DNA of 64,000 nt from Hyphomicrobiales bacterium (GTDB lineage Bacteria > Pseudomonadota > Alphaproteobacteria > Rhizobiales > Rhizobiaceae): positions 1-64,000 of the forward strand of contig PAPH01000043.1 of assembly GCA_002709005.1 (NCBI GenBank), in the 5' to 3' direction. A model generated the notes under the pieces. The model searched no databases. It was given only the letters and a program-made list of their open reading frames with translations, and was not told where the DNA came from. Of this stretch, positions 29,504-39,259 are shown one piece after another; the stretch's first letter is position 1, and each line of letters begins with the position of its first letter. The translations under genes and the position numbers were made by a program.

Positions 29504-30322
29504 TTACAGCCAGTATGCCAGATGCGGCCGCGCCCATCTGTAGGCGATCAGCGCGAGCGTGGACGTCACGACGAAGAGGATGAACCAGATGCCGAGCGCG
29601 GCAAGAGGGAAAATGCCCTCAAGGATCGGCATGCGGAACAGGTCGATCATGTAGGCGAACGGATTGATGTCGGCGACATGCTGCAGGATCGTCCCCGGCA
29701 CCGGTATCCAGATGATCGGGGTGACGAAGAAGGCGATGCGCATGAAGGTGCCGATGAACTGCTGCAGGTCGCGCGAGAACACGCAGGCGAGCCCGAAAAT
29801 GAACTGCACCGGTACCGCGAGCAGCAGATAGAGCGGAATGGCGAGCAGCGACACCAGGCAGCCGGCAAGCGAGAAACTGCCGAACGCGAAGATCAGCGCG
29901 AAGGCGACGACGAGGCTCAACCCGTCCTGAATGGCCAGCCGCCACAGGGTCTTGTAGATGTGCACCGAAAGCGGCAGCCGGACGCCCTTGATCCAGCTTT
30001 CCGAGCCGATGAAGACGTTGGCGCCCGTCAGCACCACATGGGAAATGAACTGCCAGGCCAGCGCGCCGGAAACCGCCCAGGTGGCGAAGTGCCGGGCATC
30101 GTGGCCCTGGTTCAGGCCGCTGAATATCAGGATATAGGCGAAGGCGAACGCGCCGAACGATATGGCGATCCAGGTCAGGCCGAGCAGGGTGCGCCGGTAG
30201 TTCTGCCGCAGATCCTCATATCCAAACGCCATCCACAGCCGCCACATGGCCAGGCCCGCCACGAGATCCTGGATCGCGAAGCGGAGCGGACTGACTGATG
30301 ATCTGCTGGATGTCTGGTTCAT
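29504..30322 (-). CDS. kpsM: Polysaccharide ABC exporter, permease subunit (KpsM/Wzm-like)
   Basis: This 272-residue protein of the ABC-2 type has about six membrane spans. It has an amphipathic N-terminal segment (LWRLWMAFGYEDLRQNYRRTLLGLTWIAIS) as in Wzm/KpsM, and the late loop DLQQFIGTFMRIAFFVTPIIW...ADINPFAYMIDLFR typical of polysaccharide exporters. It precedes and pairs with the ATPase gene. No outer-membrane (KpsD/Wza) or KpsE/KpsC/KpsS genes are in the window, so the rest of the export route must be encoded elsewhere. Confidence 0.93.
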   Translation of the reverse strand: MNQTSSRSSVSPLRFAIQDLVAGLAMWRLWMAFGYEDLRQNYRRTLLGLTWIAISFGAFAFAYILIFSGLNQGHDARHFATWAVSGALAWQFISHVVLTGANVFIGSESWIKGVRLPLSVHIYKTLWRLAIQDGLSLVVAFALIFAFGSFSLAGCLVSLLAIPLYLLLAVPVQFIFGLACVFSRDLQQFIGTFMRIAFFVTPIIWIPVPGTILQHVADINPFAYMIDLFRMPILEGIFPLAALGIWFILFVVTSTLALIAYRWARPHLAYWL

Positions 30323-30461
30323 GAGATCCCGGTGGCGTGAGAGGTTCGCCCTGGCGTCTGTTTAGGCAACCTCGCCCGCAAGGTCCAGTGTCTCACCCGC
30401 CAACTTGGCAACCCCTCAAATTCGACCTGAGGGAATTAAGGCTGTCGGACCTCGTGCTCAA

Positions 30462-30487
30462 AATTATATTATAAAAATCTTATAATT
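30462..30487. promoter_or_regulatory. AT-rich inverted repeat in the kpsM/methyltransferase divergent region
   Basis: AATTATA and TATAATT pair across a 12-base AT-rich centre, 23 bp before the GTG start of the methyltransferase gene. It could be a -10 region, an operator or both. It stands out because the surroundings are GC-rich. Confidence 0.4.
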
Positions 30488-30509
30488 AGAACAACATCGG
30501 GAGGTCTGC

Positions 30510-31208
30510 GTGTCTGCCTATGTCGGAGACGAACTTTCTCTTTTTGCCCACGCGAGCAACTGGAAAAATTACTGGTCCTCGATGATCTCCCCGTTCCTTG
30601 GGGAGACGGTACTGGATGTCGGTGCCGGACTCGGCTCGACGATCCGCGCGGCGGCCGGACCCAAGCAAAAGCGTTGGGTGGCCATCGAACCCGATGACTC
30701 ATTGGCGGAAGAATTGCGGGCCGGCGTTGGCGATGGAACCTTGCCCTCCAGCGTCGAGGTGGTAACCGGGACACTCGATGCCGTTGAGGAGAAGTTCCAT
30801 TCTGTTCTGTACATCGACGTCCTCGAACATATCGAAGATGACAAAACAGAGATGCAAAAAGCTATCGAACGGGTTTTGCCGGGCGGAAATCTGATCGTGC
30901 TAAGCCCGGCACACCAGTTTCTCTACACGCCGTTCGATGAAGGTATCGGCCATTTTCGGCGATATTCGAAAGCAACCCTGTCAGCCTGTCAGCCTGATGG
31001 TTCCGAGCAGGTGCTTCTCCGCTATCTCGATGGTGTCGGTATTGCCGCCAGCCTCGCCAACCGGATGCTGCTCCAGCAATCGATGCCGACGCAGAGCCAA
31101 ATCGCGAAATGGGATAAATTCATGGTTCCGGTGTCCCGCGTAATCGACCCGATGACTGGCTACCACATCGGAAAGTCCGTTTTGGCCGTGTGGCGGCGGG
31201 TAAAATAG
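30510..31208 (+). CDS. Class I SAM-dependent methyltransferase
   Basis: This 232-residue protein starts at GTG 30510 behind a good GGGAGG site. Motif I is VLDVGAGLGSTIRAA, the acidic motif II is VAIEPDD, and motif III/post is SVLYIDVLEHIEDD with the usual VLPGGNLIVLSPAH strand. GIGHFRRYSKATL is typical of methyltransferases found beside GtrA and GT2 genes. The substrate is likely a glycan or lipid-linked sugar. It is divergent from kpsM and convergent with the DUF2793 gene, whose stop lies directly next to it. Confidence 0.88.
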   Translation: MSAYVGDELSLFAHASNWKNYWSSMISPFLGETVLDVGAGLGSTIRAAAGPKQKRWVAIEPDDSLAEELRAGVGDGTLPSSVEVVTGTLDAVEEKFHSVLYIDVLEHIEDDKTEMQKAIERVLPGGNLIVLSPAHQFLYTPFDEGIGHFRRYSKATLSACQPDGSEQVLLRYLDGVGIAASLANRMLLQQSMPTQSQIAKWDKFMVPVSRVIDPMTGYHIGKSVLAVWRRVK

Positions 31209-31209
31209 G

Positions 31210-32601
31210 TTAAAGCGCCGCCAGACGGACCTCAATATCGGCAATTCTCTGGGTAAGCCGGCGGATGAGAAGGTGCTGGATGACCGCGAAGCGGTCATAG
31301 GCCACGCCTTGCGGCGATTTCTGTGCCCCCTCCTTCAGCACCCGCTCCGGATGGGGTTTGCCCTCGTCATCCGTGATGTCGACCGTTTCGTAATCGTCAT
31401 CGCCGTAGCCGAAGTGGACAAGGCGGGGGTCGATCGCCGCCACGTCTTCTGCGGCGAAGCCGTACCAGGACCAGGCGGGATCGTCCGCTACGCATGTCGA
31501 CCGGTACCAGATCGGCTCAAGCGCCATGAGGGCTTCGGCATATTGGGGATCCAAGGGTTCGATATCCGCCTTGTATTTCAGACTTGAGGTGGAGCGAAGG
31601 AGGGAATTGGCTGCGCCGCCGTCGATGAAAGCGTTCGCGGCGCTTGCCGTGGTGCCGATTGCCGGGAACTGGACTGCGCCGGTTCCGATGGCCTTGATGA
31701 TTTGCGGCAGCCCGAAAAGGCCAAGGGCAAAGAAATTCGACGCGCTGCCCGGCCCGCCCTGAAGCTTGAAATTGAATTCCGCCTGGTTGTAGTTCGTCTC
31801 GGACTGGCCGAAGGAGAACTGGATGGTGTCGCCGGTGGCGGCATTCTCCGAATGGGCCTTGAACGGCTTGGCATAGCCGCCCGTAAATGTCCGCGCGTCC
31901 CGGACATGCAGCGGGGCGTTGGCGGGTTGGGAAGAGTTGCCGATTTTCACCCGGGCGCTGTCTCTGTCCACGGTCAAGGCCTGCGTGAACGTGGTGCCGT
32001 CGGCGCTCATCCTGATCGTCAGGTTGTCGTCGCCGGCAAGCCCCAGCTCGGCCCGGCCGCTCCAGTTGTCCTGCAACAGCAGTGTCGCGCTCGATCCGGC
32101 GTTCAACTTGTTGAGCACGAGACGGACATCTCCGCTCCCGCCGGTTTCGGCGGCATGGCACAGCAAGGCTGAATCCGATTTGACCGCTAGCCTGTTGAAA
32201 GATTCCGCCGCCGTGTTGATGCCGAGGCTCGCCACGGAGAGCATATCGCTCTCGCCCGGCGTGACCGTGAGCCAGCCTTCGGTAGAAAGCACCGTCAGCC
32301 GCGCCTCGTCCTCCACGTAGACGATCCAGCCCACCGCTGGCGCGCGGAAGCTCCATGCGCCATCCCGGAAGCAGGCAAACAGGCCTTCCCGTCCCGCAAA
32401 CGGTCCGGACGCATCCATATCGGGAACCAGATAGGCGGCACCCTCGGATGGCTCGGGTGGGGGCGTGGTCGTGCTTCGTGACGCGACGGCAATCTGAACC
32501 AGCGCGTCGATCTCGCGCAGCGCCTCGTTGTGGGTCACATGCTTCTGCGCCTGGCTTGGCATGATATAGGGCAGCTCAAATCGTGCGGTGGTCTCGCTCA
32601 T
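31210..32601 (-). CDS. DUF2793 protein with C-terminal S74-like chaperone domain
   Basis: This 463-residue protein has an N-terminal LPYIMPSQAQKHVTHNEALREIDALVQ, the DUF2793 signature known from phage tail and gene-transfer-agent proteins. A repetitive beta-rich middle follows. The C-terminus is SSLKYKADIEPLDPQYAEALMALEPIWYR...WYGFAAEDVAAIDP...AVIQHLLIRRLTQRI, which resembles intramolecular chaperone (peptidase S74) domains with a Ser-x-x-Lys-type dyad and trimeric coiled coil. No other phage gene is nearby. It may be a cell-surface fibre that binds glycan, or a remnant of a tail-fibre gene. Confidence 0.8.
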   Translation of the reverse strand: MSETTARFELPYIMPSQAQKHVTHNEALREIDALVQIAVASRSTTTPPPEPSEGAAYLVPDMDASGPFAGREGLFACFRDGAWSFRAPAVGWIVYVEDEARLTVLSTEGWLTVTPGESDMLSVASLGINTAAESFNRLAVKSDSALLCHAAETGGSGDVRLVLNKLNAGSSATLLLQDNWSGRAELGLAGDDNLTIRMSADGTTFTQALTVDRDSARVKIGNSSQPANAPLHVRDARTFTGGYAKPFKAHSENAATGDTIQFSFGQSETNYNQAEFNFKLQGGPGSASNFFALGLFGLPQIIKAIGTGAVQFPAIGTTASAANAFIDGGAANSLLRSTSSLKYKADIEPLDPQYAEALMALEPIWYRSTCVADDPAWSWYGFAAEDVAAIDPRLVHFGYGDDDYETVDITDDEGKPHPERVLKEGAQKSPQGVAYDRFAVIQHLLIRRLTQRIADIEVRLAAL

Positions 32602-32690
32602 GGCAATGGTCCTCGGCTTTGACCCAAAGGATAAGCTGAGGACGCGGAGGGTGGAAAAAATGAGCGTTTTAATCCCCTGCGTCCATACTA

Positions 32691-34751
32691 TTAAGGACCC
32701 ACAGTCTCAGCGGGGCTCGAGTGTTCGCTGTATCTTATTGGCGCAATTCCTATGTCGTGGGCCCAGTACATTCCCTCAATGACAAAGGTAACCTGTAATT
32801 TGTGGAGGTTAATGTTAGCTGGCAACACCCATTGAACGATGGTGGAGTCTTCTGGCCCAATATCAACGGCGACGTCGTATCTGTTGTTCCAGCCTTTGTC
32901 GGAGCTGTCGCGCCAAGATAGTCGAAGGGGATGTGAGGAGAGTGCATGTATGTAAGAGGCACTATTGTTGTTGATTTTCACGTTGATTATGTGGGGATTT
33001 TCGTCTGAAATACGTAAATTCGACAAATATATCAAACGTCCTTGCTCTCTGCTGGGAGCGGGCCCCCGGGTAATTTGTACTTTTCTGACCTCTTGTGTGG
33101 TTAGGTCTTCACAATCCAGCCCCAGCGCCACAATGGACATTGATATATCTGTCAGCGGCGTGCGATCATGCTCACGTGCCCAATTATCGTATTCCTTGAG
33201 CATTCGCGTGGCTTCTCCGCATGTCTTGAAAACCTTTTTGCCGCCGGGTGGTGTGTTGCCAGAATAGCCATTCAAAGTTCTAATACCTTGGCTCTGTCCA
33301 GCCAGCATTACGTCCAATACTCTGACTGTAGGATTGGTGCCTGGCACGTCACCGACAAGAAGAACCGAATTTTTGTTCATATTTTTCGGGAATTCGGAGC
33401 GCATTTTTTCCACGCTCGCCCGCGCTGAACTTGCTGGATAGGATATTCTGTCTAAAAGAGCGGCATCAGCCGCGACCCAAATCACGAAAAAAAGCGTTAA
33501 AAGGTTTCTCAACCAGACTTTTTGAGCTGCAACGACGTCTTGGATAAAGAGCGCAACGAAGATTGAGATGGGGAATATCAGAATGATTACATAACGAGCA
33601 ATTGCTCGCATTGCATCAAACCCAGGTAGTTTGGCTAGCAGCCAGTATGGCGAAACCCCTCGTTCACCAGTGAAGATGATAATCGCAACAACGATGGAAA
33701 CGGCGAGAATTTTGAGGGTTTTTTGGGCGGCCTCGCTTTGCGAGGAAAACACCACTACCAGTCCAATAATGAGCCAGACAAATAAGGGGACACCTATAAA
33801 GATTTGTTGTTCATTCCGGACCGGGACGCCTTGGATCATTCCCGAAATGCCGGCCCAGTACCGCAGTCGATCCATAATCAAATAGGAAGCCGGTTGCGGA
33901 ATTTTGTCCACCATGTCGCCGTAGCTGCGGCCCAGCCCATAGATCGAAGCTGCATAAGCCTGAAAACCAAGAACTACGAAGAGAAGAAGAACAATAACCA
34001 CGGCAGCCGTAGCCCACGCTGCGCTATTTCTGTCCAATCTGACAAGTCCGACGGCTCTTTTTCTGATGTCTTTGAATAAAGCGATGGGAGAAAAGCCTGT
34101 TAGGCTGAGTTGGGCTACCAGAAATAGAATTGCACACAAGGCGAATGCGAAAAGGCCTAGATAAACGTTAATCAGCGTTTGGATTGCGATCGCAATAAGA
34201 AATTTGTAGGCGTCTTTTGCTCGTGCATCTACGCCATAACACCAAGCGTAGTAAAATGCATAAGGGACGGCTGGGCGCCACAGCAACTGCGCATGGCCCA
34301 TCTGGATGAGCGAAGGCAGGCTAAATGAGAAGGCAAATGCGCTGGCACAAGCAAGAAATGGCGCGAGTTTGAATTTTCGGGCGACATGATAGCTCGCCAA
34401 GAATGTCAACATATAGCCTAGCAAAAACCATGCCTTGAATGCCCCGTAAGGGTCTAGCCCTCCCAACCGGAAGAGGGCATAGGCCCAAGCTGTGCCGGCG
34501 TGCGTTTCGCTGAAAGCAAGTGTGAATGGGTATGGATAGAAAATACCGGGGGAGGTGAGAGAGACTTCCTCGCCACTTAGCCAACGCCAAACATGCTCAA
34601 GTATGAACACATTGAACCGTGCATCGCCCGGGTCTCCAGGAAAGTCGTTAGGTCCAAGAAAAAGCGGACCGAAGAACACCGTCCAAGCTGTATATACGCC
34701 GAAAAGAATTGCAGCGGCATCAATGAACACTGTGCGCTTAGTTGCACTCAT
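32691..34751 (-). CDS. Large membrane protein, GT-C glycosyltransferase-like
   Basis: This 686-residue protein has roughly 11-12 membrane spans in residues 1-450 and a soluble C-terminal part of about 230 residues. An acidic loop after the first span (NDFPGDPGDARFNVFILEHVWRW) matches the position of the catalytic Asp in polyprenol-dependent GT-C enzymes. Base composition is clearly lower in GC than neighbouring genes. The start at 34751 (ATGAGTGCAACTAA) overlaps the upstream gene's stop region. With GtrA and GtrB-like genes in the same operon it fits the acceptor-specific third member of a Gtr system. I cannot name its sugar. Confidence 0.65.
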   Translation of the reverse strand: MSATKRTVFIDAAAILFGVYTAWTVFFGPLFLGPNDFPGDPGDARFNVFILEHVWRWLSGEEVSLTSPGIFYPYPFTLAFSETHAGTAWAYALFRLGGLDPYGAFKAWFLLGYMLTFLASYHVARKFKLAPFLACASAFAFSFSLPSLIQMGHAQLLWRPAVPYAFYYAWCYGVDARAKDAYKFLIAIAIQTLINVYLGLFAFALCAILFLVAQLSLTGFSPIALFKDIRKRAVGLVRLDRNSAAWATAAVVIVLLLFVVLGFQAYAASIYGLGRSYGDMVDKIPQPASYLIMDRLRYWAGISGMIQGVPVRNEQQIFIGVPLFVWLIIGLVVVFSSQSEAAQKTLKILAVSIVVAIIIFTGERGVSPYWLLAKLPGFDAMRAIARYVIILIFPISIFVALFIQDVVAAQKVWLRNLLTLFFVIWVAADAALLDRISYPASSARASVEKMRSEFPKNMNKNSVLLVGDVPGTNPTVRVLDVMLAGQSQGIRTLNGYSGNTPPGGKKVFKTCGEATRMLKEYDNWAREHDRTPLTDISMSIVALGLDCEDLTTQEVRKVQITRGPAPSREQGRLIYLSNLRISDENPHIINVKINNNSASYIHALSSHPLRLSWRDSSDKGWNNRYDVAVDIGPEDSTIVQWVLPANINLHKLQVTFVIEGMYWAHDIGIAPIRYSEHSSPAETVGP

Positions 34752-35337
34752 AACCCATCTCCCCGCCCTTCGAGTTCCTGAACGGATCGACCAGCGCATC
34801 CGTATATTCGCCGGCCAGCAGCCGCTTCTTCGCCAGGAAATGGGTTCTCAGGAACTGGCCGAGCGAGGCCAGCCTCTCGCCCTTCGGCGTCAGTTTCACG
34901 CAGCCGTTTTCGATGGTGATCGTGCCGCTTTCGAGCTGTTCGGTCAGGCGCACGTCCACGAGGCGGTATTCGGGCATGTATTCGTTCACGAAGACCGTGC
35001 CGATGGCATCCTCGCGGATGCCGCCGCCGCGCTGCTGGAGCTTTTCGAGAATATAGAAGGAGAGCGAACGGTCGATCACGGTCGGCCCGGATATCGCGAA
35101 TGCATAGCCGCCCAGCACGAAAATGACGATGAGCTGGAATTTCTCGAACCCGCCGAGCGGGGAGAAGAAGCGCAACGTGCATATGATCAGGCCTGCGGCA
35201 ATGGTGGCGATCACGGCGTCGATCATGGCCGAGTAAAAGATCACATTGACCGGAAGAAAGTTGATGTGGGCGAGATAGATGGCCGCCAGAAGGACCACGA
35301 AGACGAGACAGCCGAGGCAAAAGCGGGTCAGTTTCAT
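34738..35337 (-). CDS. Membrane protein of unknown function, 199 aa
   Basis: This unrecognised protein has three hydrophobic segments in its first 90 residues (FCLGCLVFVVLLAAIYLAHI; IDAVIATIAAGLIICTLRF; FQLIVIFVLGGYAFAIS). A soluble tail follows that resembles a small winged-helix/RNA-binding-like domain (DVRLTEQLESGTITIENGCVKLTPKGERLASLGQFLRTHFL). Its ATG overlaps the GtrA stop (ATGA) and its 3' end overlaps the GT-C-like gene start by 14 bp, so it belongs firmly to this operon. The L-T-P-K-G-E/x-R pattern is often seen in proteins of O-antigen-modification operons of unknown role. Confidence 0.65.
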   Translation of the reverse strand: MKLTRFCLGCLVFVVLLAAIYLAHINFLPVNVIFYSAMIDAVIATIAAGLIICTLRFFSPLGGFEKFQLIVIFVLGGYAFAISGPTVIDRSLSFYILEKLQQRGGGIREDAIGTVFVNEYMPEYRLVDVRLTEQLESGTITIENGCVKLTPKGERLASLGQFLRTHFLAKKRLLAGEYTDALVDPFRNSKGGEMGYECN

Positions 35338-35744
35338 ACTGCGAACACCAGTTTCTTGTTGGCCACGAAGCTGAGCGTGAACTGCACCGCGGTGGCGATC
35401 AGAAACCCGATCGTGTAGCTCAGTCCGAGGCGATCGGTCCACAGATAGAGGACCAGGCCGTGGACGAGGCCTATGAGGACGTAGAGCGTTGCGAAGCGCA
35501 AGGCCTGGCCGTGAAACGGCCGATGCGTGGCGCGGAAAACGAAATAGCGGCTGCCGAGAAACGAACATGTAATGCCGAAAGCGGCGGCGATCAGGTTGGC
35601 CACGCCCGCCGAGGGAATGCCGGCGAACTTCAGGTTGAAGGTCAACACACCATAGTGAACGCCCGCCGCCACCACACCGTTGATCACATAGCGGATGAAC
35701 TCCCGATGGTCAGCGGAAAGGGCAGGGCGCATCGACATCTTCAT
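35334..35744 (-). CDS. GtrA family membrane protein
   Basis: This 136-residue protein has four membrane spans and the GtrA layout: FIRYVINGVVAAGVHYGVL, then ANLIAAAFGITCSFLGSRYFVF (with the conserved N/S-F-x-x-x-R-x-x-x-F pattern), then two C-terminal spans ending FVANKKLVF. GtrA proteins are thought to flip polyprenyl-phosphate-linked sugars to the periplasm. ATG 35744 is chosen; an upstream TTG would add 11 unlikely residues. It lies between the GT2 gene and the 199-aa gene with overlapping or near-overlapping ends. Confidence 0.88.
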   Translation of the reverse strand: MKMSMRPALSADHREFIRYVINGVVAAGVHYGVLTFNLKFAGIPSAGVANLIAAAFGITCSFLGSRYFVFRATHRPFHGQALRFATLYVLIGLVHGLVLYLWTDRLGLSYTIGFLIATAVQFTLSFVANKKLVFAV

Positions 35745-35773
35745 TCCGCTGGTCGGTTCGGGTTGCAGGCATA

Positions 35774-36739
35774 TCAATCGGTTTCCCCTCCCGCACCGCT
35801 TTTCGCAGGCTGCGCCTCGAGTATCTCGTCGATGAAATCGCGATGGGCCAGCGTGGTCGTGACCGAGCCGGAACGCATCACGCCCGTCAGCATCAGCGTC
35901 ATCAGCGACAGTGCGCCGGTCTGCAGGAACATCAGGACGAGGATGCCGAGAGCGACCGAAAACCAGCCCGGCGTGGAAAAGCCGAGCAGTTTGAGGAACA
36001 CGGCGAGCAGCGCGCCGATGATGGACAGCGCGCCGATGATGGCCGAAGCGATGCCGACGCGCACCAGAACGTCCTCCGCGAAAACCATCAGCCCCTTGAA
36101 GCCGTGCAGCGCCAGCCCGACGAAATTCATCTTCGAACGGCCCGCATAACGGGCGCCGCGGTCGAGCTGGCAGCGCTCGATCCTCAGTTTCGAGGCCAGC
36201 ACGGCTGAGGCGACGTGGATCGACACCTCCTGCATTGCCGCCAGCCGCTTGATGCTGCGCGCATTCATGGCCATGAAATTGCCGAAGCTGATCGAACGCC
36301 CCGTCACCAGCCGGAAGAAGTGCTTGTAAAACGCATAGAAGAGCTTGAAGCGGAGCGTCTCGACGCGGTTCCGGCGCGCGGCCACCACGACGTCCACGTT
36401 CTCGTCGCCGAGCCGCTCGAGCAATTCCGGAATCGTGGCCGGCACGTCTTCGCCGTCCGAATCCATGACCACGACCAGATCGTCCGGCCCGGTGGTCTCG
36501 GCCACATAGTCGATGCCGACGGCAATCGCTCTCTGATGTCCGACATTGCGGCGCAGCCGCACCACGACGCCAGCCAGACCGGCATCCTCGATGGGCTCCA
36601 CACCCAGCGGCCGGCGCACCGACCCGTCATCCACCGCCACGATCCGAACGTTGTCCCCGAACAGCCGCGCCAGTTCACGGAAGAGCTGCGTGCAGGCTTC
36701 AACGTCTTCGTAGACCGGTGTGATGACGGTGAATTTCAT
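35774..36739 (-). CDS. GT2 glycosyltransferase, GtrB/DPM1-like
   Basis: This 321-residue protein has an N-terminal GT2 domain: VITPVYEDVEAC, VDDGS (nucleotide-sugar site), RNVGHQRAIAVGIDYV and MDSDGED (metal-binding D-x-D). Two C-terminal membrane spans follow (IASAIIGALSIIGALLAVFL and FSVALGILVLMFLQTGALSLM). This matches polyprenyl-phosphate glycosyltransferases such as GtrB, which load a sugar from an NDP donor onto undecaprenyl phosphate for GtrA to flip. The start at 36739 is 13 bp after the UXS gene. UDP-xylose from UXS is a tempting donor but this is inference. Confidence 0.9.
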   Translation of the reverse strand: MKFTVITPVYEDVEACTQLFRELARLFGDNVRIVAVDDGSVRRPLGVEPIEDAGLAGVVVRLRRNVGHQRAIAVGIDYVAETTGPDDLVVVMDSDGEDVPATIPELLERLGDENVDVVVAARRNRVETLRFKLFYAFYKHFFRLVTGRSISFGNFMAMNARSIKRLAAMQEVSIHVASAVLASKLRIERCQLDRGARYAGRSKMNFVGLALHGFKGLMVFAEDVLVRVGIASAIIGALSIIGALLAVFLKLLGFSTPGWFSVALGILVLMFLQTGALSLMTLMLTGVMRSGSVTTTLAHRDFIDEILEAQPAKSGAGGETD

Positions 36740-36752
36740 GAGGCTTACCCGG

Positions 36753-37706
<954 letters not shown>

Positions 37707-37988
37707 TGGAAATCGCCTCTCATTGCTTGGGCGGTCAAACGATGTCAGCGCGGAGCTTAACACGACCGATGCCCGGGGAAGCTACCTGACGGACCCGTTA
37801 TCCAGCGCTTTCAACGCATACGGGCGGCGTTGTCAATTCGGCGGGGAGCGGCAAACCATGCGGATTGGCGGCACTCGCAGCGTCTGCCGCGCGGCCGGTG
37901 GCGGCTCCGGGACAATGTGGTTGCATTGCTCCGTCCGATTGTCTAGACGCTCTGGAAATAGTCCGGCCCGTGTCCGCGACTGCCATGG

Positions 37989-38063
37989 TGGGGCGTAGCC
38001 AAGTGGTAAGGCAGCGGTTTTTGGTACCGCCATTCCCTGGTTCGAATCCAGGCGCCCCAGCCA
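37989..38063 (+). tRNA. tRNA-Gln (anticodon TTG)
   Basis: A cloverleaf is readable by eye. The acceptor stem TGGGGCG/CGCCCCA spans 37989-37995 and 38053-38059, with discriminator G and encoded CCA at 38061-38063. The D-arm contains AGCCAAGTGGTAAGGC. The anticodon stem GCGGT/ACCGC encloses loop TTTTGGT with anticodon TTG. The T-arm is CCTGG-TTCGAAT-CCAGG. No integrase or att-like repeat is seen beside it. Confidence 0.97.
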
Positions 38064-38137
38064 GTTCCGTCAAAGTGGCGGGGCCCGCCCCTGGGTAGCC
38101 AAGAGCTGCCGAACATCAAAGAAGTCGCCAGGCCGCG

Positions 38138-39172
38138 CTATCCGGTCAGGGCGCGATCCTCTTCCCCCGCCGCGCTCGAATTCATCTGCCAGCGCCATGT
38201 GTCGCGGCACATGTCAGCAAGGGAACGGCTGGCCTTCCAGCCGAGAAGTTTTTCGGCGAGCGAGGGATCGGCGTAGGACTGGGCGATATCCGCCGGCCGG
38301 CGCGGTGCGATCCGGTAGGGAATCCTGCGTCCGCTCTGTGCTTCGAAGGCGTGGATGAGTTCGAGCACCGAACAGCCTTTGCCCGTGCCGAGATTGACTG
38401 TCGTAAGGCCGGGAGCGGCCCAAATGCCGTCGAGCGCGGCGATATGGCCTTCGGCGAGATCCATCACGTGGATGAAGTCGCGTACACCGGTCCCGTCCGG
38501 CGTGTCATAGTCGTCGCCGAAGACGGAGACCTCCGGCAGTTCCCGGGCCGCGACCTTGGCCACATAGGGGCCGATATTGGAGGGAATGCCGTTCGGAGCT
38601 TCGCCGATAAGCCCGCTTTCATGGGCCCCGAGAGGATTGAAATACCTGAGCCGGGCGATGTGCCAGCCGGTCTGTGTGGCGGCCAGGTCGCCGAGGATCA
38701 TCTCTCCCATCAATTTGGTTCTGCCGTAAGGGTTGCCCGCCGAAAGCGGAAAATCCTCGCGGACCGGAACGCTGGCCGGCTCGCCATAGACGTTGGCCGA
38801 GGACGAGAAGACGAGCTTCCGGATATTGGCTGAAGTCATCGCCTCGATGAGCGTGAGCAGGCCGCCGATGTTCACGGAGTAGTAGTCGACCGGTATCTCG
38901 GCGCTTTCGCCCACAGCCTTGAGCGCGGCGAAATGAATCACGGCGTCGATCCGGTGCGCCTCCAGCGCGCAGTCGAGCGCGAGCCGGTCCCTTATATCCG
39001 CCTGCACGAGCACCGGTCGCTGTCCGGTGATCCGTTCCAGCCGGTCCAGCACCTGCGGCGAGGAATTGTGGAAGTTGTCGAGGATCACCGGGTTGTGCCC
39101 GGCGTTCATCAGCGCCACGCAGGTATGCGCTCCGATATAGCCGGCACCGCCCGTCACGAGAATGTTCGCCAT
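38138..39172 (-). CDS. galE: UDP-glucose 4-epimerase
   Basis: This 344-residue SDR starts ILVTGGAGYIGAHTCVAL. It has the GalE hallmarks DNFHNSS, HFAALKAVGES, the catalytic S-S-S-A-N-V-Y-G (with N where T is commoner) and NPYGRTK, and later RYFNPLGAHESGLIGE. GalE interconverts UDP-Glc and UDP-Gal (and sometimes the GlcNAc forms); rhizobial homologues (ExoB) supply galactose for exopolysaccharide and LPS. The start at 39172 leaves a standard N-terminus. It is followed upstream by ugd in the same direction, 87 bp apart. Confidence 0.96.
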   Translation of the reverse strand: MANILVTGGAGYIGAHTCVALMNAGHNPVILDNFHNSSPQVLDRLERITGQRPVLVQADIRDRLALDCALEAHRIDAVIHFAALKAVGESAEIPVDYYSVNIGGLLTLIEAMTSANIRKLVFSSSANVYGEPASVPVREDFPLSAGNPYGRTKLMGEMILGDLAATQTGWHIARLRYFNPLGAHESGLIGEAPNGIPSNIGPYVAKVAARELPEVSVFGDDYDTPDGTGVRDFIHVMDLAEGHIAALDGIWAAPGLTTVNLGTGKGCSVLELIHAFEAQSGRRIPYRIAPRRPADIAQSYADPSLAEKLLGWKASRSLADMCRDTWRWQMNSSAAGEEDRALTG

Positions 39173-39259
39173 CGGTCCCCCTTCCGCACACCTGTTCAAG
39201 TCCCGTCCAGATGAGCAATTCTAGCGGGAAGGGGTAAACAAGCCCATAGCGTTCATGAC

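Noticed and set aside
31210-32601. Prophage remnant
   Set aside because: Only one phage-like gene is present; no integrase, capsid, portal or lysis gene surrounds it, and the neighbours are polysaccharide genes.
37989-38063. tRNA-Gln as an integration site for the polysaccharide region
   Set aside because: No integrase gene and no direct repeat of the tRNA 3' end were found in the flanks.
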